From Glaciimonas sp. CA11.2 (GTDB taxonomy: Bacteria > Pseudomonadota > Gammaproteobacteria > Burkholderiales > Burkholderiaceae_D), in contig NZ_JAVIWL010000001.1 in the NCBI RefSeq assembly GCF_034314045.1, forward strand, positions 3,348,001 through 3,412,000: a stretch of 64,000 nucleotides of DNA. The letters run 5' to 3'. The notes below the pieces were generated by a model. The model did no database searches. It was given only the letters and a program-made list of their open reading frames with translations, and was not told the origin of the DNA. Each line of letters begins with the position of its first letter. Position 1 is the first letter of the stretch. The position numbers and the translations under genes were made by a program. Below are positions 1 to 8,888 of this stretch, in pieces.

Positions 1-82
1 CAAGTTTGATCGCGGCTTCTTTAAAACTGATTGCTTCCGCTGCAACACAAAAGATACGCAACATTTCTAAGCGATTTAACAT
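1..82 (-). CDS. LysR-family transcriptional regulator, N-terminal 27 codons (runs off window)
   Basis: Read on the minus strand from the ATG at 80-82, the frame gives MLNRLEMLRIFCVAAEAISF followed by KEAAIKL. This is the start of the LysR winged helix-turn-helix (family pattern: L..L..F..VAE..SF..AA..L). The rest lies outside the window. It is divergent from the short-chain dehydrogenase at 205, the usual arrangement for a LysR regulator and its target. Inducer and target are unknown; control of the neighbouring dehydrogenase is inferred from orientation only. Confidence 0.75.
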   Translation of the reverse strand, partial: MLNRLEMLRIFCVAAEAISFKEAAIKL

Positions 83-93
83 TTTCCCTAACT

Positions 94-110
94 ATTCCAA
101 AAAATGGAAT
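94..110. promoter_or_regulatory. Inverted repeat in the lysR/SDR intergenic region, candidate LysR operator
   Basis: ATTCCA-AAAAA-TGGAAT is a perfect 6-bp inverted repeat with a 5-bp spacer, lying 12 bp upstream of the LysR start and about 95 bp upstream of the dehydrogenase. LysR proteins typically bind interrupted palindromes in such divergent regions. The operator role is inferred. Confidence 0.4.
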
Positions 111-204
111 TATAAAGTGAAATATTGATCATTTACTGGCAGATAGTATCCTACGATACTTGCTCCAACGCAAAAAATGTTTTGCATAAACTGGAGTAAC
201 AAAA

Positions 205-948
205 ATGAACAAAAATATCGAAGGTAAAGTAGTTGTGATTACCGGTGCCAGCAGCGGTTTGGGTGAAGCCACTGCGCGCCATCTGGCCGCTCTTGGAGCT
301 TCAGTGATGCTCGGCGCACGGCGCCTGGATAAATTGATTCAGATTGCCGCTGACATTCGCGCAGCAGGTGGAAAAGTAGAGATTGCTGCCACAGATGTGA
401 CGCAGGCTGTTGAAGTGCAGGCGTTGATCGACGCCGCCGTCCGCACTTTTGGACGTGTCGATGTATTGGTAAATAACGCGGGGTTGATGGCGATTGCGCC
501 GATGAGCGAGACCAAGGTGGATGAGTGGGATCGGATGATCGACATTAACATCAAAGGCGTGCTCTACGGCATTGCAGCGGTATTGCCAATTTTTCAAAAA
601 CAAGGCAGTGGACATTTTATTAACATTGCTTCGGTGGCCGGTATTAAAGTATTCAGTCCGGGCGGCACTGTTTATAGTGGCACCAAGTTTGCCGTGCATG
701 CGATTACTGAAGGATTACGTCATGAAGTGGGTGGCGCGATCCGCACCACGACCATTTCGCCAGGTGCGGTGGATTCCGAACTCAAGCTGGGCAGTTCCCA
801 CGAAGCAAGTGCTGCGTCAGTGAATGATTTTTATCAGATGGCGATTCCAGCGGATTCGGTCGCGCGTGCAATCGCTTACGCAATTGAGCAACCCGCTGGC
901 GTGGATATTAATGAAATTGTCTTGCGGCCGACGGTTCAGGATTTCTAA
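205..948 (+). CDS. Short-chain dehydrogenase/reductase (SDR), classical type
   Basis: A 247-residue NAD(P)-dependent oxidoreductase of usual SDR length. Near the N-terminus it has the Rossmann glycine motif TGASSGLG. The NNAG motif is near residue 90, the catalytic Ser lies in NIASVAG, and the active-site Tyr-Lys is in YSGTKF. The sequence resembles the broad YdfG-like SDR group acting on small alcohols or ketones; the substrate cannot be told from sequence. The ATG at 205 follows a GGAG ribosome site at 192-195. It is divergent from a LysR gene, its likely regulator, and a rho-independent terminator follows at 1083. Confidence 0.85.
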   Translation: MNKNIEGKVVVITGASSGLGEATARHLAALGASVMLGARRLDKLIQIAADIRAAGGKVEIAATDVTQAVEVQALIDAAVRTFGRVDVLVNNAGLMAIAPMSETKVDEWDRMIDINIKGVLYGIAAVLPIFQKQGSGHFINIASVAGIKVFSPGGTVYSGTKFAVHAITEGLRHEVGGAIRTTTISPGAVDSELKLGSSHEASAASVNDFYQMAIPADSVARAIAYAIEQPAGVDINEIVLRPTVQDF

Positions 949-1082
949 GTTAGTAAGTGTTTAACCTAAATAATGCCATAAATTTTTTCATTAATATTGT
1001 TATAAATGTTGTACTAAATATTGCACGAGCATGATTGAGCTAAGTGAAAATGCTTAGCTATAAAATAGTAAATAGTAAAGAT

Positions 1083-1116
1083 AAAAGCGGCGCTGAGTGT
1101 GCCGTTTTTTCTTTTT
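1083..1116 (+). terminator. Rho-independent terminator downstream of the SDR gene
   Basis: AAAAGCGGC and GCCGTTTTT can pair around a short loop, followed by a T-rich run (TTTTTTCTTTTT). It lies about 135 bp after the dehydrogenase stop codon. Confidence 0.6.
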
Positions 1117-1519
1117 AAAGTCGTTATTATAAAATTATCGATTGCTGTAAATAATATTGATTAATTGATCCCATAAATGTCGTTAGAAAAGTATAAAAAC
1201 CTTCAGCCGTACCTTCAGCCGTTTGTCTCCGCAAGCCCTTACGGTGACCTTGTCAGGTCATCTCTCTATTAAGAAATAATAGCCATTATTGATCACGTTT
1301 GACAATTCGAAATAGTTATTTATTTTACAATTTCAATGCTGTCAAAAGGATGATTTTTTCACACTTTATTGCTTTCAAAGCAACGTTAAAAGTGCGTTAA
1401 TTCATCGACAATTCGATCCTCATTTTGAGTGAAAATAAAACATTGTGATCTAAATAATAGTGATTCAAATATAGCGTAAATGACGTATTTATTTATTGCT
1501 GCACGCCAATTATTGTATT
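1117..1519. other. AT-rich non-coding stretch with a 12-bp tandem repeat
   Basis: No supportable gene is seen between the terminator and the sigma-factor promoter. It contains two adjacent copies of ACCTTCAGCCGT (1199-1222), directly followed by a small hairpin (TGACC/GGTCA near 1241-1258). The rest is AT-rich and probably carries the upstream part of the sigma-factor promoter. Confidence 0.5.
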
Positions 1520-1538
1520 GAGAATGATTCGTATTTGC
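1520..1538 (+). promoter_or_regulatory. Fur box upstream of the ECF sigma factor
   Basis: GAGAATGATTCGTATTTGC matches the 19-bp Fur consensus at 12 of 19 positions by eye. It lies 43 bp before the chosen ATG of the sigma factor. Fur would repress the sigma gene when iron is plentiful, as known for orbS and pvdS. Because the box sits inside the longest possible reading frame (TTG at 1518), that upstream start is unlikely. Confidence 0.65.
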
Positions 1539-1580
1539 TTTATAGTCTTCGTTCCACCACTTGCAGAACGGAGCGACAAC

Positions 1581-2150
1581 ATGGGTACGTCAAGGCAGCC
1601 GGAAGCGAATAACGGAAGTGCAGAAGTAGGTACAGTGTTGATTGCAAATCGTAATCTGCTGGTGAATATTGCAACAGGAATTACCGGTTGTCGCTGTCGT
1701 GCCGAGGATGTTGTACAGGACGTTTTTATTAAAGTCAGCGAAGGCGTTGCGCTCGCATCAGTGCGTCAACCATTAGCTTATCTCATGCGAATGGTGCGTA
1801 ATCTGGCGATTGATCATTACCGTCGCAGGACCTTTGAGCGTCGTCACACCACCAATGAAGAAGAAGGCTATGACGTGCCGTCTCCGCATGCGGGGCCTGA
1901 GGCGAGCGTGATTCTCCGCGACATGTTGCAACACGTGTCGGATGCGTTGTCGACATTGCCCAAGCGCACGCGGACTGCTTTTGAGATGGTGCGCATTGGC
2001 GATTGCACATTACAAGAAACAGCGCGTGAACTCAAAGTATCACAAACCTTGGTCCACTTTATGGTCCGTGATGCCACCACCCATTGTCTAAATTGCGTGC
2101 AGGGTGCGCATGCATTATTGCGTGAGCCATCGGTTGCATGCAGAGGCTAA
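1581..2150 (+). CDS. orbS: ECF RNA polymerase sigma factor, iron-starvation type (OrbS/PvdS-like)
   Basis: A 189-residue sigma-70 family extracytoplasmic-function factor. Region 2 shows AEDVVQDVFIKV and the core-binding/-10 helix MRMVRNLAIDHYRRR. Region 4 shows LPKRTRTAFEMVRIGDCTLQ and a helix-turn-helix (ETARELKVSQTLVHFMV). The ATG at 1581 is chosen because it has a GGAG site at 1570-1573, and because a longer TTG start at 1518 would overlap the Fur box. It heads the siderophore locus, as orbS does in Burkholderia. No anti-sigma (FecR-like) gene is nearby and the receptor lacks a signalling domain, so control is probably by Fur alone. It should recognise the TAAAT-N16-CGTC boxes at 2218, 14713(-) and 32419. 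Confidence 0.85.
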   Translation: MGTSRQPEANNGSAEVGTVLIANRNLLVNIATGITGCRCRAEDVVQDVFIKVSEGVALASVRQPLAYLMRMVRNLAIDHYRRRTFERRHTTNEEEGYDVPSPHAGPEASVILRDMLQHVSDALSTLPKRTRTAFEMVRIGDCTLQETARELKVSQTLVHFMVRDATTHCLNCVQGAHALLREPSVACRG

Positions 2151-2217
2151 ATCAAAGACTGAACAAAACCTGTTCAGGCCAACGATTACACGGCTGATCC
2201 CACATGTAAACTAAGGG

Positions 2218-2242
2218 TAAATAAAACCCGTGCTCATCCGTC
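2218..2242 (+). promoter_or_regulatory. Iron-starvation sigma promoter ahead of mbtH (TAAAT-N16-CGTC)
   Basis: TAAAT at 2218-2222, exactly 16 bases, then CGTC at 2239-2242. This matches the -35/-10 arrangement known for PvdS/OrbS-type promoters. It lies 50 bp before the mbtH ATG and after the sigma-factor stop codon. It should drive mbtH and the downstream biosynthesis and import genes. Confidence 0.7.
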
Positions 2243-2291
2243 TATAAGAAAATGGGTGGCCATTTCCCACCATGGTTCAAGGAGTAACGAC

Positions 2292-2504
2292 ATGAGTTTT
2301 GATAGCATAGATACAGTTTTTAGAGTCGTAGCGAATCACGAAGAGCAATACTCGATTTGGCCCGACTACAAGGATATGCCATTGGGTTGGCGCGAAACCG
2401 GCTTCAGCGGTAACAAGCAGGCGTGTCTCGCGCACATTGAAGAAGTCTGGGTTGATCTGCGCCCGTTAAGCCTGCGCCGACATTTGGCTGCGCAATCGAT
2501 CTAG
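2292..2504 (+). CDS. orbH: MbtH-like protein (NRPS adenylation chaperone)
   Basis: A 70-residue MbtH-fold protein that binds and activates adenylation domains of the NRPS. The family signature is plain: [19 protein letters not shown], followed by E(V)[12 protein letters not shown] near the C-terminus. The ATG at 2292 is preferred over an upstream in-frame start at 2256 because AAGGAG sits at 2278-2283 and homology begins with MSFDSID. First gene after the iron-starvation promoter; the thioesterase starts 9 bp downstream. Confidence 0.92.
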   Translation: MSFDSIDTVFRVVANHEEQYSIWPDYKDMPLGWRETGFSGNKQACLAHIEEVWVDLRPLSLRRHLAAQSI

Positions 2505-2513
2505 TAACGACAG

Positions 2514-3248
2514 ATGAAGTCATCAATGACGCTGTTCTGTTTGCCGCATGCTGGCGCTAGCGCGAATGTCTACGCGCCCTGGCGTCGATTATTACCGCAT
2601 TGGATGACGGTGCATCCGGTCGAATTGCCAGGGCGTGGCAACCGATTGAACCAACCGTTGGTTAAGGACTTTGACGTGTTGGTCGCGCAATTAGCTGATG
2701 AACTATCAGCCGCAGCGCATAGCACGCCGCGATATGCATTGTTTGGTCACAGTCTGGGCAGTTTGCTTGCTTTTGAGTTAGCTTATGCGTTAGCAGAGCT
2801 TGGCGTATCGATGCCTGCGGCACTATTCGTTTCAGGAGCGCCGGGGCCGATTTGGCGCGATATTGCCAGAGATGATTTCTTTAGCACGTGGCCAACAGAT
2901 GCACAATTGATGGAAGAGTTGCGCCGCCTAAATGGCATGCCGACAGAACTTCTGCAAAACGCCGAATTGATGGAAATGGTATTGCCCGTAATGGCTGGAG
3001 ATTTTCGTTTGGGTGCCAGTTTTGTTCGACGTGAACGCACGCCACTGCGTTGCCCGATTTACGCATTCGGCGGAACGCGTGACCCAGTCGTATCGACTGC
3101 AGCGCTGCATGCATGGCAGTGTGAAACAACGGCAGAATTTAAGACTCAGATGTTCGATGGCGATCATTTCTTTATTCGTGACCACGAGCGTGTTTTGTTA
3201 GGGCGATTGGAAGCGCTCTCCGCACAATCAGTAGTTGAGGCAGCTTGA
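2514..3248 (+). CDS. Type II (external) thioesterase of the siderophore NRPS
   Basis: A 244-residue alpha/beta-hydrolase of the GrsT/TesA group. It starts with FCLPHAGASANVY (oxyanion region) and has the nucleophile elbow GHSLGS with Ser at residue 80. The catalytic His is in DGDHFF at residue 218. Such enzymes clear mis-primed or stalled carrier domains. None of the three NRPS ORFs ends in a thioesterase domain, so a role in release of the product cannot be excluded. No strong ribosome site is seen; an internal ATG at 2526 is an alternative start. Its TGA overlaps the TTG start of the next gene. Confidence 0.88.
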   Translation: MKSSMTLFCLPHAGASANVYAPWRRLLPHWMTVHPVELPGRGNRLNQPLVKDFDVLVAQLADELSAAAHSTPRYALFGHSLGSLLAFELAYALAELGVSMPAALFVSGAPGPIWRDIARDDFFSTWPTDAQLMEELRRLNGMPTELLQNAELMEMVLPVMAGDFRLGASFVRRERTPLRCPIYAFGGTRDPVVSTAALHAWQCETTAEFKTQMFDGDHFFIRDHERVLLGRLEALSAQSVVEAA

Positions 3249-3949
3249 CGATCAACGCAACGAGCTGCTTCGAATTGTCGTCAGCCACACACATTTTTTC
3301 GGAAAAGGTTCGCTACTGGCAAGTACATCTGAATCTGACGCAAGAGCCGGACATCGCTATGTTACAAGCACTATTACCGCAAGAGCAGCAGGAAATGTTG
3401 CGTTTCCGCCAGCGCGAAGATCGGGTTCGTTTTGCCGGTGTGCGCGCTGCATTGAGAAAAATATTAGGAACTGTGTACCACGTAGATCCGATGGCATTGA
3501 TCCAACGCGATCATTTCGGAAAACCGGAATTAGTTACGCCACTAGGTGCATCGCTTGCGTTCAACGTATCGCATTCAGGCGCGTGTGGCTTAATCGCTGT
3601 ATCTCAGTCGGGGCAAGTCGGTGTTGATATTGAAAAATTATCGCCGATAAATGTTGCGGGTTTAGCGCCGCTTATTTGTACGCCATCAGAATGCGCCAGG
3701 CTTGCGGCATTGAGTGCCGCAGCAGCACAGGATGCCTTCTACCGTTTATGGGTCGGTAAGGAAGCGGCACTCAAGGCGGTCGGCGTAGGGATTGGCGGGG
3801 ATCATATGCGGACCATTGCATTACAAGATGACGGACGCGTATGCACGCCGGATGCGGCTCCGCCATTTGATCCCGCATTGATCTCAGTGCAGCCAATAGT
3901 AACTACTGACGGCTATTGTGCAGCAGTCGCTTTATATTTCGCGCCATGA
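3245..3949 (+). CDS. 4'-phosphopantetheinyl transferase, Sfp type
   Basis: A 234-residue enzyme that transfers phosphopantetheine from CoA to the serine of NRPS carrier domains. It has the Sfp/AcpT hallmarks: FNVSHS, then GVDIEK (Mg2+-binding Asp and Glu) and WVGKEAALKAVGVG (second metal/catalytic helix). Start is TTG at 3245, overlapping the TGA of the thioesterase (TTGA), which suggests translational coupling. No ATG lies near the expected N-terminus. Its presence in the operon gives the cluster its own carrier-activation enzyme. Confidence 0.88.
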   Translation: MTINATSCFELSSATHIFSEKVRYWQVHLNLTQEPDIAMLQALLPQEQQEMLRFRQREDRVRFAGVRAALRKILGTVYHVDPMALIQRDHFGKPELVTPLGASLAFNVSHSGACGLIAVSQSGQVGVDIEKLSPINVAGLAPLICTPSECARLAALSAAAAQDAFYRLWVGKEAALKAVGVGIGGDHMRTIALQDDGRVCTPDAAPPFDPALISVQPIVTTDGYCAAVALYFAP

Positions 3950-3985
3950 GGTCTTGGTGCAGCCGTTTATCTGGAGAGTTTCAAC

Positions 3986-4957
3986 ATGCAAATACAATCA
4001 ATTGATACGACCGGCCTCTGTGTCGAGTTTGGCTTTCCGCTGAAAGTCAGTCCACTTGAGTCGGGTGCCAGCGTGATGAGTCTTTTACCGCAATTGCATG
4101 CACTCGTGACATCACGGCTGCCAGAAGTCGGAGCGATTTTATTTACCGGATTCGCTGTTGGCGGGGCCGAAGCCTTCCAACAATTTGCGGCATCGTTTGG
4201 GTATCCGCTACTGAACTATGAATTTGGCTCGACGCCACGCAGCAAGGTCAGTGGCGGCATTTACACCTCGACCGAATATCCGGCACATCAACATATTCCG
4301 CTACATAACGAGCAAGCTTACACCAGCGAATGGCCGATGAAGATATGGTTCTATTGCGATATTGCCGCACAGGTCGGTGGCGAGACGCCAATTGCCGATA
4401 GCCGTGCGGTGTATCGCGACATCGCACCAGAGATTCGCCAGCGCTTCATTGACAAAGGCTTGATGTACGTGCGCAATTATGGCAACGGACTGGATTTGCC
4501 GTGGCAACGGGTTTTTAATACCGAGAATACGGCGGAAGTAGAGGCCTATTGCAATCAGCACGCGATTGCGTTTGAGTGGTCGGAGGAGGGCGATTTGCGC
4601 ACTAGTCAACGCTGTAAAGGCGTCGGCCAACATCCGGTCACGGGCGATGCTGTGTGGTTCAATCAGGCGCATTTGTTTCATATTTCGACGCTGGAGCCCG
4701 ATATGCGCGAAATATTATTAGATAGCGTGGGCGAAGAAAACTTGCCGCGGAATGTGTATTACGGTGACGGCAGTGTAATAACCGATGCAGAACTGGATCA
4801 CGTTCGGACGGTGTTAGAGGCGCACAAAGTAGCGTTTCCATGGCAACAAGGTGACGTCCTGATGCTGGACAATATGTTGTCCGCACATGCGCGTGCGCCA
4901 TTCACCGGTTCGCGCAAAGTCATGGTGGCGATGGCGGAAAGCCATGGTGATCGTTAA
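3986..4957 (+). CDS. orbG: TauD/SyrP-type Fe(II)/2-oxoglutarate hydroxylase (aspartate beta-hydroxylase)
   Basis: A 323-residue TauD-fold dioxygenase. The iron ligands are the H107-x-E109 pair in PLHNEQAY and distal His301; R310 in PFTGSRKV is placed to hold 2-oxoglutarate. An HxE instead of HxD facial triad is seen in SyrP-like enzymes. The family hydroxylates the beta-carbon of carrier-bound or free aspartate. That agrees with the Asp pocket code of module 2 and gives a bidentate iron ligand. A GGAGAG ribosome site precedes the ATG. It lies 36 bp after the PPTase gene in the same operon. Confidence 0.82.
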   Translation: MQIQSIDTTGLCVEFGFPLKVSPLESGASVMSLLPQLHALVTSRLPEVGAILFTGFAVGGAEAFQQFAASFGYPLLNYEFGSTPRSKVSGGIYTSTEYPAHQHIPLHNEQAYTSEWPMKIWFYCDIAAQVGGETPIADSRAVYRDIAPEIRQRFIDKGLMYVRNYGNGLDLPWQRVFNTENTAEVEAYCNQHAIAFEWSEEGDLRTSQRCKGVGQHPVTGDAVWFNQAHLFHISTLEPDMREILLDSVGEENLPRNVYYGDGSVITDAELDHVRTVLEAHKVAFPWQQGDVLMLDNMLSAHARAPFTGSRKVMVAMAESHGDR

Positions 4958-5083
4958 GCGCGTTTCAAGCGGTCAAGGTTTATCGCATTATTCCTTTTGC
5001 ATTACTCCTTACTTGTCATTGCTTCAGGCGCTGCTTATTTAGTATGAATTTAGTTTCAGTTTAGTTTCAACAATAGGAACGGC

Positions 5084-6034
5084 ATGACCTCCTCAACAAT
5101 CGCTTCTTTGCATGATCCTGCCAAATCACTGACTTCTGCGCCAGCGTTGTCAGCGCACGACATTTCGGTTTCGTATCAAGATCACGCAGTGTTCAAAGGA
5201 TTGAGTCTGGATATCGCCCCCGGACAAATCACTGCATTGTGCGGGCCGAACGGCTGTGGCAAGAGCACACTGCTACGCAGTCTCGCTGGCTTGCAACCGA
5301 TTACAGAAGGCACGATCTCAGTCAAAGGGCGACCACTAGCATCCTATAAGCGGCGCGAACTCGCTCAGACGCTCACCATGCTGGCCCAGTTTAATCAGAT
5401 TCCTGAAGGATTAACGGTCGCCGAACTTGTGGCTTACGGTCGTTATGCGTTTGGATCGATTTTTTCAGGTCCGTCCAATGCCGACCGTGCTGCCGTGATG
5501 GATGCCTTGATCGCGACCGGACTTCAGGATTATGCAGATCGTCAGGTGACTGCGCTGTCCGGCGGAGAGCGGCAGCGGGCCTGGGTCGCCATGGCGTTAG
5601 CGCAAGAGTGTGAAATATTGCTCCTTGATGAACCGACGACTTATCTCGATATTCATCATCAGATTGATGTATTGCGAGAGTTACGCCGCCTTAACCGCGA
5701 ACGTGGACTGACGATTGTGTGGGTATTGCATGAGCTCAATCAAGCGGCTGCCTTTAGCGATCATATCGTCCTGATGCGCGGAGGACGCATTTTGCATCAA
5801 GGCACGCCCGATGCCATGATCGATCCAGTCTGTCTGTCGGAAACATTCGGTTTGCCGATGATGCGCCTCAACCATCCCGAAAGCGGCGAGCCAGTGTGTT
5901 TGCCGTCTTATCGTTCTACTGAAGAAACCCGTCCGATCAGTACTGCCACCGTTGCTGTTAACGCTCCCAAGGACAAACTTAAAAGCGGCCTCAAAAACCG
6001 CATCAAAGACAGCACATCAGCGTACGCGGCATGA
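5084..6034 (+). CDS. orbC: Ferric-siderophore ABC transporter, ATP-binding protein (FecE/FhuC type)
   Basis: A 316-residue cytoplasmic ATPase energising siderophore uptake. Walker A is GPNGCGKST at residues 54-62, the signature LSGGERQRAW starts near 158, and Walker B is LLLDEPTT near 180. A His switch is in WVLHELNQAA. About 45 extra C-terminal residues beyond the usual FecE length are low in complexity and Lys-rich. It opens a tight run (5084-9841) in which each gene overlaps the next by 4 bp or fewer. A 126-bp gap separates it from the hydroxylase; no sigma box is seen there, so read-through from mbtH is likely. Confidence 0.9.
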   Translation: MTSSTIASLHDPAKSLTSAPALSAHDISVSYQDHAVFKGLSLDIAPGQITALCGPNGCGKSTLLRSLAGLQPITEGTISVKGRPLASYKRRELAQTLTMLAQFNQIPEGLTVAELVAYGRYAFGSIFSGPSNADRAAVMDALIATGLQDYADRQVTALSGGERQRAWVAMALAQECEILLLDEPTTYLDIHHQIDVLRELRRLNRERGLTIVWVLHELNQAAAFSDHIVLMRGGRILHQGTPDAMIDPVCLSETFGLPMMRLNHPESGEPVCLPSYRSTEETRPISTATVAVNAPKDKLKSGLKNRIKDSTSAYAA

Positions 6035-8079
6035 ATGTTATGACGGCCAAAACTTCTCTTTTCTCGCCTTTTCTTTTCCAGGGATCAAGGACAAACCAGC
6101 TTGCCATTGGCGGCACACTTTTCCTGATTATGTTAGCCGCGCTGCGCCTGTGGCCGGATATCAATGCGCTATCGCAATCAGATGCGACCATGCCAGATGG
6201 TCAGGTTGCGCGTCTACTCCTATACGAATTGCGATTGCCGCGTGTCCTGGCAGCACTGGTTTCAGGTGCGGCGCTTGGTTTGTCCGGTGCACTGTTTCAG
6301 GCCCTTACCCGCAATCCGTTAGCCGCACCTGATTTATTAGGCGTCACCGGCGGTGCGCAACTTGGCGTATTCGCCGCGATCATGTTGCCTGCCTTGGGCG
6401 GCGTCGCCAATGTGCCGTTATTGTTTGGCTGCGGATTATTGGCCGCGCTGTTAGCGATGGTGACAGCGGGCGGCTGGCGCGTATCTGCGTTGCAATTGAT
6501 TATCGCCGGAACTGCCTGCTCGCTACTGTTTTCGGCCATCACCATGATGCTGCTGACGATATTTGAAGATGATATTGCGAGCGTTGCGTTGTGGAGTAAC
6601 GGCGTGCTATATCAACCCGGTGCGGCGGGGCTCATTACTGTCATGAAATGGTTGATTGCGCCACTCTTAGTATTACCGTGGTTAATTCGTCCGTTAGAAG
6701 TCAGTGCGCTCGGCGATGACGGTGCGCGGATGCTCGGCGTACCATTGAGACCAATGCGGTTAGTGACGATGGTCACCGCAACCATGTTTGCTGCCGCAGC
6801 GGTGAGCGTGGCGGGACCAATGGGTTTTGTCGGACTGATCGCACCTAATCTTATCCGCGCCGCGGGTGTGCACAGACTCCGTGCTCTTGTGCCACTATCG
6901 GCCTTATGGGGCGGATGTATTCTGCTCGCCGCGGATAGCCTCGTACTAGCGTTGAAATTGGATGCCACCGTTTCCACCGGCGTCATGATTGCCGTTATCG
7001 GTACACCCGTTTTACTACTGCTGATTCATCGCAAGCGCATGCTGGCAGGCGCAGAAACCGAAGTGCGTGCCGCGCTGCGTGTCAATTTATCTTTTCAGAC
7101 CTGTCTATTGCTCTGTGTCAGTGTGCTCATTGCGTTGGCTGCCTTTGCCGTCGCGTGCGGCGATACCTGGCTTAGTCCGCTAAGTTGGTGGGAAGCAGCA
7201 ATAGGCAACGATGCGGTGGCACGGCTAATAATTGACTTGCGACTTTCACGCGTGTTGACAGCCATGTTGGCCGGTGCATTGCTAGCGGGCAGCGGGACTT
7301 TATTGCAAAGCGTCGTGCGCAACCCTCTCGCGGGGCCGGAAGTGTTAGGCATTACCCAAGGGGCGGGTTTAGCAGTGTTGTTAGCGTTAGTCGTATCGCC
7401 GTTGGTCTCGCGTCCCGCCATGTTCGGGGCTTCGTTACTAGGTGGCACAACTATCTTGCTCATCATATTGTTTCTTAACCGTCGCCATCGTCTGGCACCT
7501 TTGCCAGTCGCACTAACCGGCATAGCTTTAGGCGCGATGTGTGCCGCGCTCTCTCAATGGCTGATCGTTGAAAACAGCGTTCAGCAAGCTCGCTTTCTGG
7601 TCTGGCTGGTCGGCGGCACGTATGGTCGGAGCGCCACTGATGCGGCATCATTATTGCCATGGCTGGTGCTGACTATACCGATGATTTACTGGCTCGCGCG
7701 CCCACTCGATCTGCTGGCACTCGGCGAGCAAAGTGCCGCGGCACTCGGCGTTCCAGTGACACGTTTGCGACTGGTCGCTCTGGGACTAGCCACGCTCTTA
7801 GCATGCGCCGCCGTTGCGGTTGTAGGGCCAGTCGCATTTGTAGGTTTGATGACGCCGCATCTGGCGCGCATGCTCGGCTTTCATCCGCATCGTCGTCGGC
7901 TTCCAATTGCCATGCTTTTCGGTGCCATTTTGTTGGGACTTGCTGACATCTTGGGGCGCACTATCTTGGCACCGATCGAAATACCGGCTGGCGTCATGAC
8001 AGCTCTGATTGGCGCGCCGTATCTGCTTGGCATGTTAGCGTTCAGTCGTCGTAAGCGTTCAGCGCGAGGTCGTCAATGA
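6031..8079 (+). CDS. orbD: Fused double FecCD-type siderophore permease (FhuB-like)
   Basis: A 682-residue inner-membrane protein made of two tandem FecCD domains (about residues 20-335 and 350-675). Both repeat the same motifs: LRLPRVLAALVSGAALGLSG and LRLSRVLTAMLAGALLAGSG, each followed by Q..RNPLA.P..LG.T.GA. Later the two halves have GPMGFVGLIAPNLIR and GPVAFVGLMTPHLAR. Such fused permeases replace the usual heterodimer, as in FhuB. It overlaps orbC by ATGA, showing coupled translation. Confidence 0.9.
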   Translation: MNVMTAKTSLFSPFLFQGSRTNQLAIGGTLFLIMLAALRLWPDINALSQSDATMPDGQVARLLLYELRLPRVLAALVSGAALGLSGALFQALTRNPLAAPDLLGVTGGAQLGVFAAIMLPALGGVANVPLLFGCGLLAALLAMVTAGGWRVSALQLIIAGTACSLLFSAITMMLLTIFEDDIASVALWSNGVLYQPGAAGLITVMKWLIAPLLVLPWLIRPLEVSALGDDGARMLGVPLRPMRLVTMVTATMFAAAAVSVAGPMGFVGLIAPNLIRAAGVHRLRALVPLSALWGGCILLAADSLVLALKLDATVSTGVMIAVIGTPVLLLLIHRKRMLAGAETEVRAALRVNLSFQTCLLLCVSVLIALAAFAVACGDTWLSPLSWWEAAIGNDAVARLIIDLRLSRVLTAMLAGALLAGSGTLLQSVVRNPLAGPEVLGITQGAGLAVLLALVVSPLVSRPAMFGASLLGGTTILLIILFLNRRHRLAPLPVALTGIALGAMCAALSQWLIVENSVQQARFLVWLVGGTYGRSATDAASLLPWLVLTIPMIYWLARPLDLLALGEQSAAALGVPVTRLRLVALGLATLLACAAVAVVGPVAFVGLMTPHLARMLGFHPHRRRLPIAMLFGAILLGLADILGRTILAPIEIPAGVMTALIGAPYLLGMLAFSRRKRSARGRQ

Positions 8080-8888
8080 ATGCCGTCGCGATAGACCATT
8101 TTGGCAATTCAATCTGCCTGGCCGCATCCGTACCAGCAGAATTCGCAGCGCAGTGTCGAAGTGTCTGGCTTGGCCGACATCCAGTCATCAAAGGAACCAG
8201 CCTGTTAGTACCAGCTAACCGGCTGACGGAGCATGTGGCGTCATTAATCACCGCGATGCAACAGCATTACGCTGGCGACGATATCCGCGCACTATTATCG
8301 CAATGGAGTAAATATTATTTCAGTCTGATCATTCCCGCCGCTGTGGTCGCCGCCCGCGTATTACGCCGTCCGCTCCACATGGCGTTGGAAGCAAGTACGT
8401 TAGTACTACGCAACGGCATGCCCCATACGCTGTGGTTGCCTGCCGACGCGCTTGGCGCCATTACGGATGATCCTCTTGCGCGCTATCACTCACTATGTGT
8501 AGAACACCTTGCACCACAAATAGCCGCCATTTCAGCAGCCGCAAAAATTCCCGCTCGTGTGCTGTGGAGTAACGTTGGCAATTCATTAGAATATGCACTC
8601 TCTACGCTCGCCGTGGATGAAAGCACAGCGCACGATATCGCCTACCTATTCGAGCGTCAGGCCTTCTTCGATACCAGTCAACCCAACCCCTTATACAGGG
8701 CGATTCGTTATGTGCGAGCGGTATCGGCACAGTTGCCCAACCCAATGCGTATCAGACGCATTTGCTGTCTTCGCAACCAATTACCCGGCGAACAAATGTT
8801 GTGCTCAAGCTGTCCTTTACTAGTAAACCTCAAAGAACCGTTACTCGCGATCCAGTTGCAATTGATGAACCAAGGTGACGACGCGTGA
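8076..8888 (+). CDS. orbF: FhuF-like ferric siderophore reductase
   Basis: A 270-residue cytoplasmic iron reductase that releases Fe from imported ferric hydroxamates. The C-terminus carries the FhuF 2Fe-2S cysteines as CC, 11 residues, C, two residues, C (ICCLRNQLPGEQMLCSSC). As remembered, E. coli FhuF has 10 residues in the first gap, so this spacing is one longer. The N-terminal part matches the FhuF/IucA-type domain (SQWSKYYFSLIIPAAV). It overlaps the permease by ATGA and the binding protein by 4 bp. Confidence 0.8.
   Translation: MNAVAIDHFGNSICLAASVPAEFAAQCRSVWLGRHPVIKGTSLLVPANRLTEHVASLITAMQQHYAGDDIRALLSQWSKYYFSLIIPAAVVAARVLRRPLHMALEASTLVLRNGMPHTLWLPADALGAITDDPLARYHSLCVEHLAPQIAAISAAAKIPARVLWSNVGNSLEYALSTLAVDESTAHDIAYLFERQAFFDTSQPNPLYRAIRYVRAVSAQLPNPMRIRRICCLRNQLPGEQMLCSSCPLLVNLKEPLLAIQLQLMNQGDDA

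Noticed and set aside
1518..1580. Longer N-terminus of the sigma factor from a TTG start
   Set aside because: It would place the Fur box inside the coding region and has no ribosome site, whereas 1581 has GGAG.
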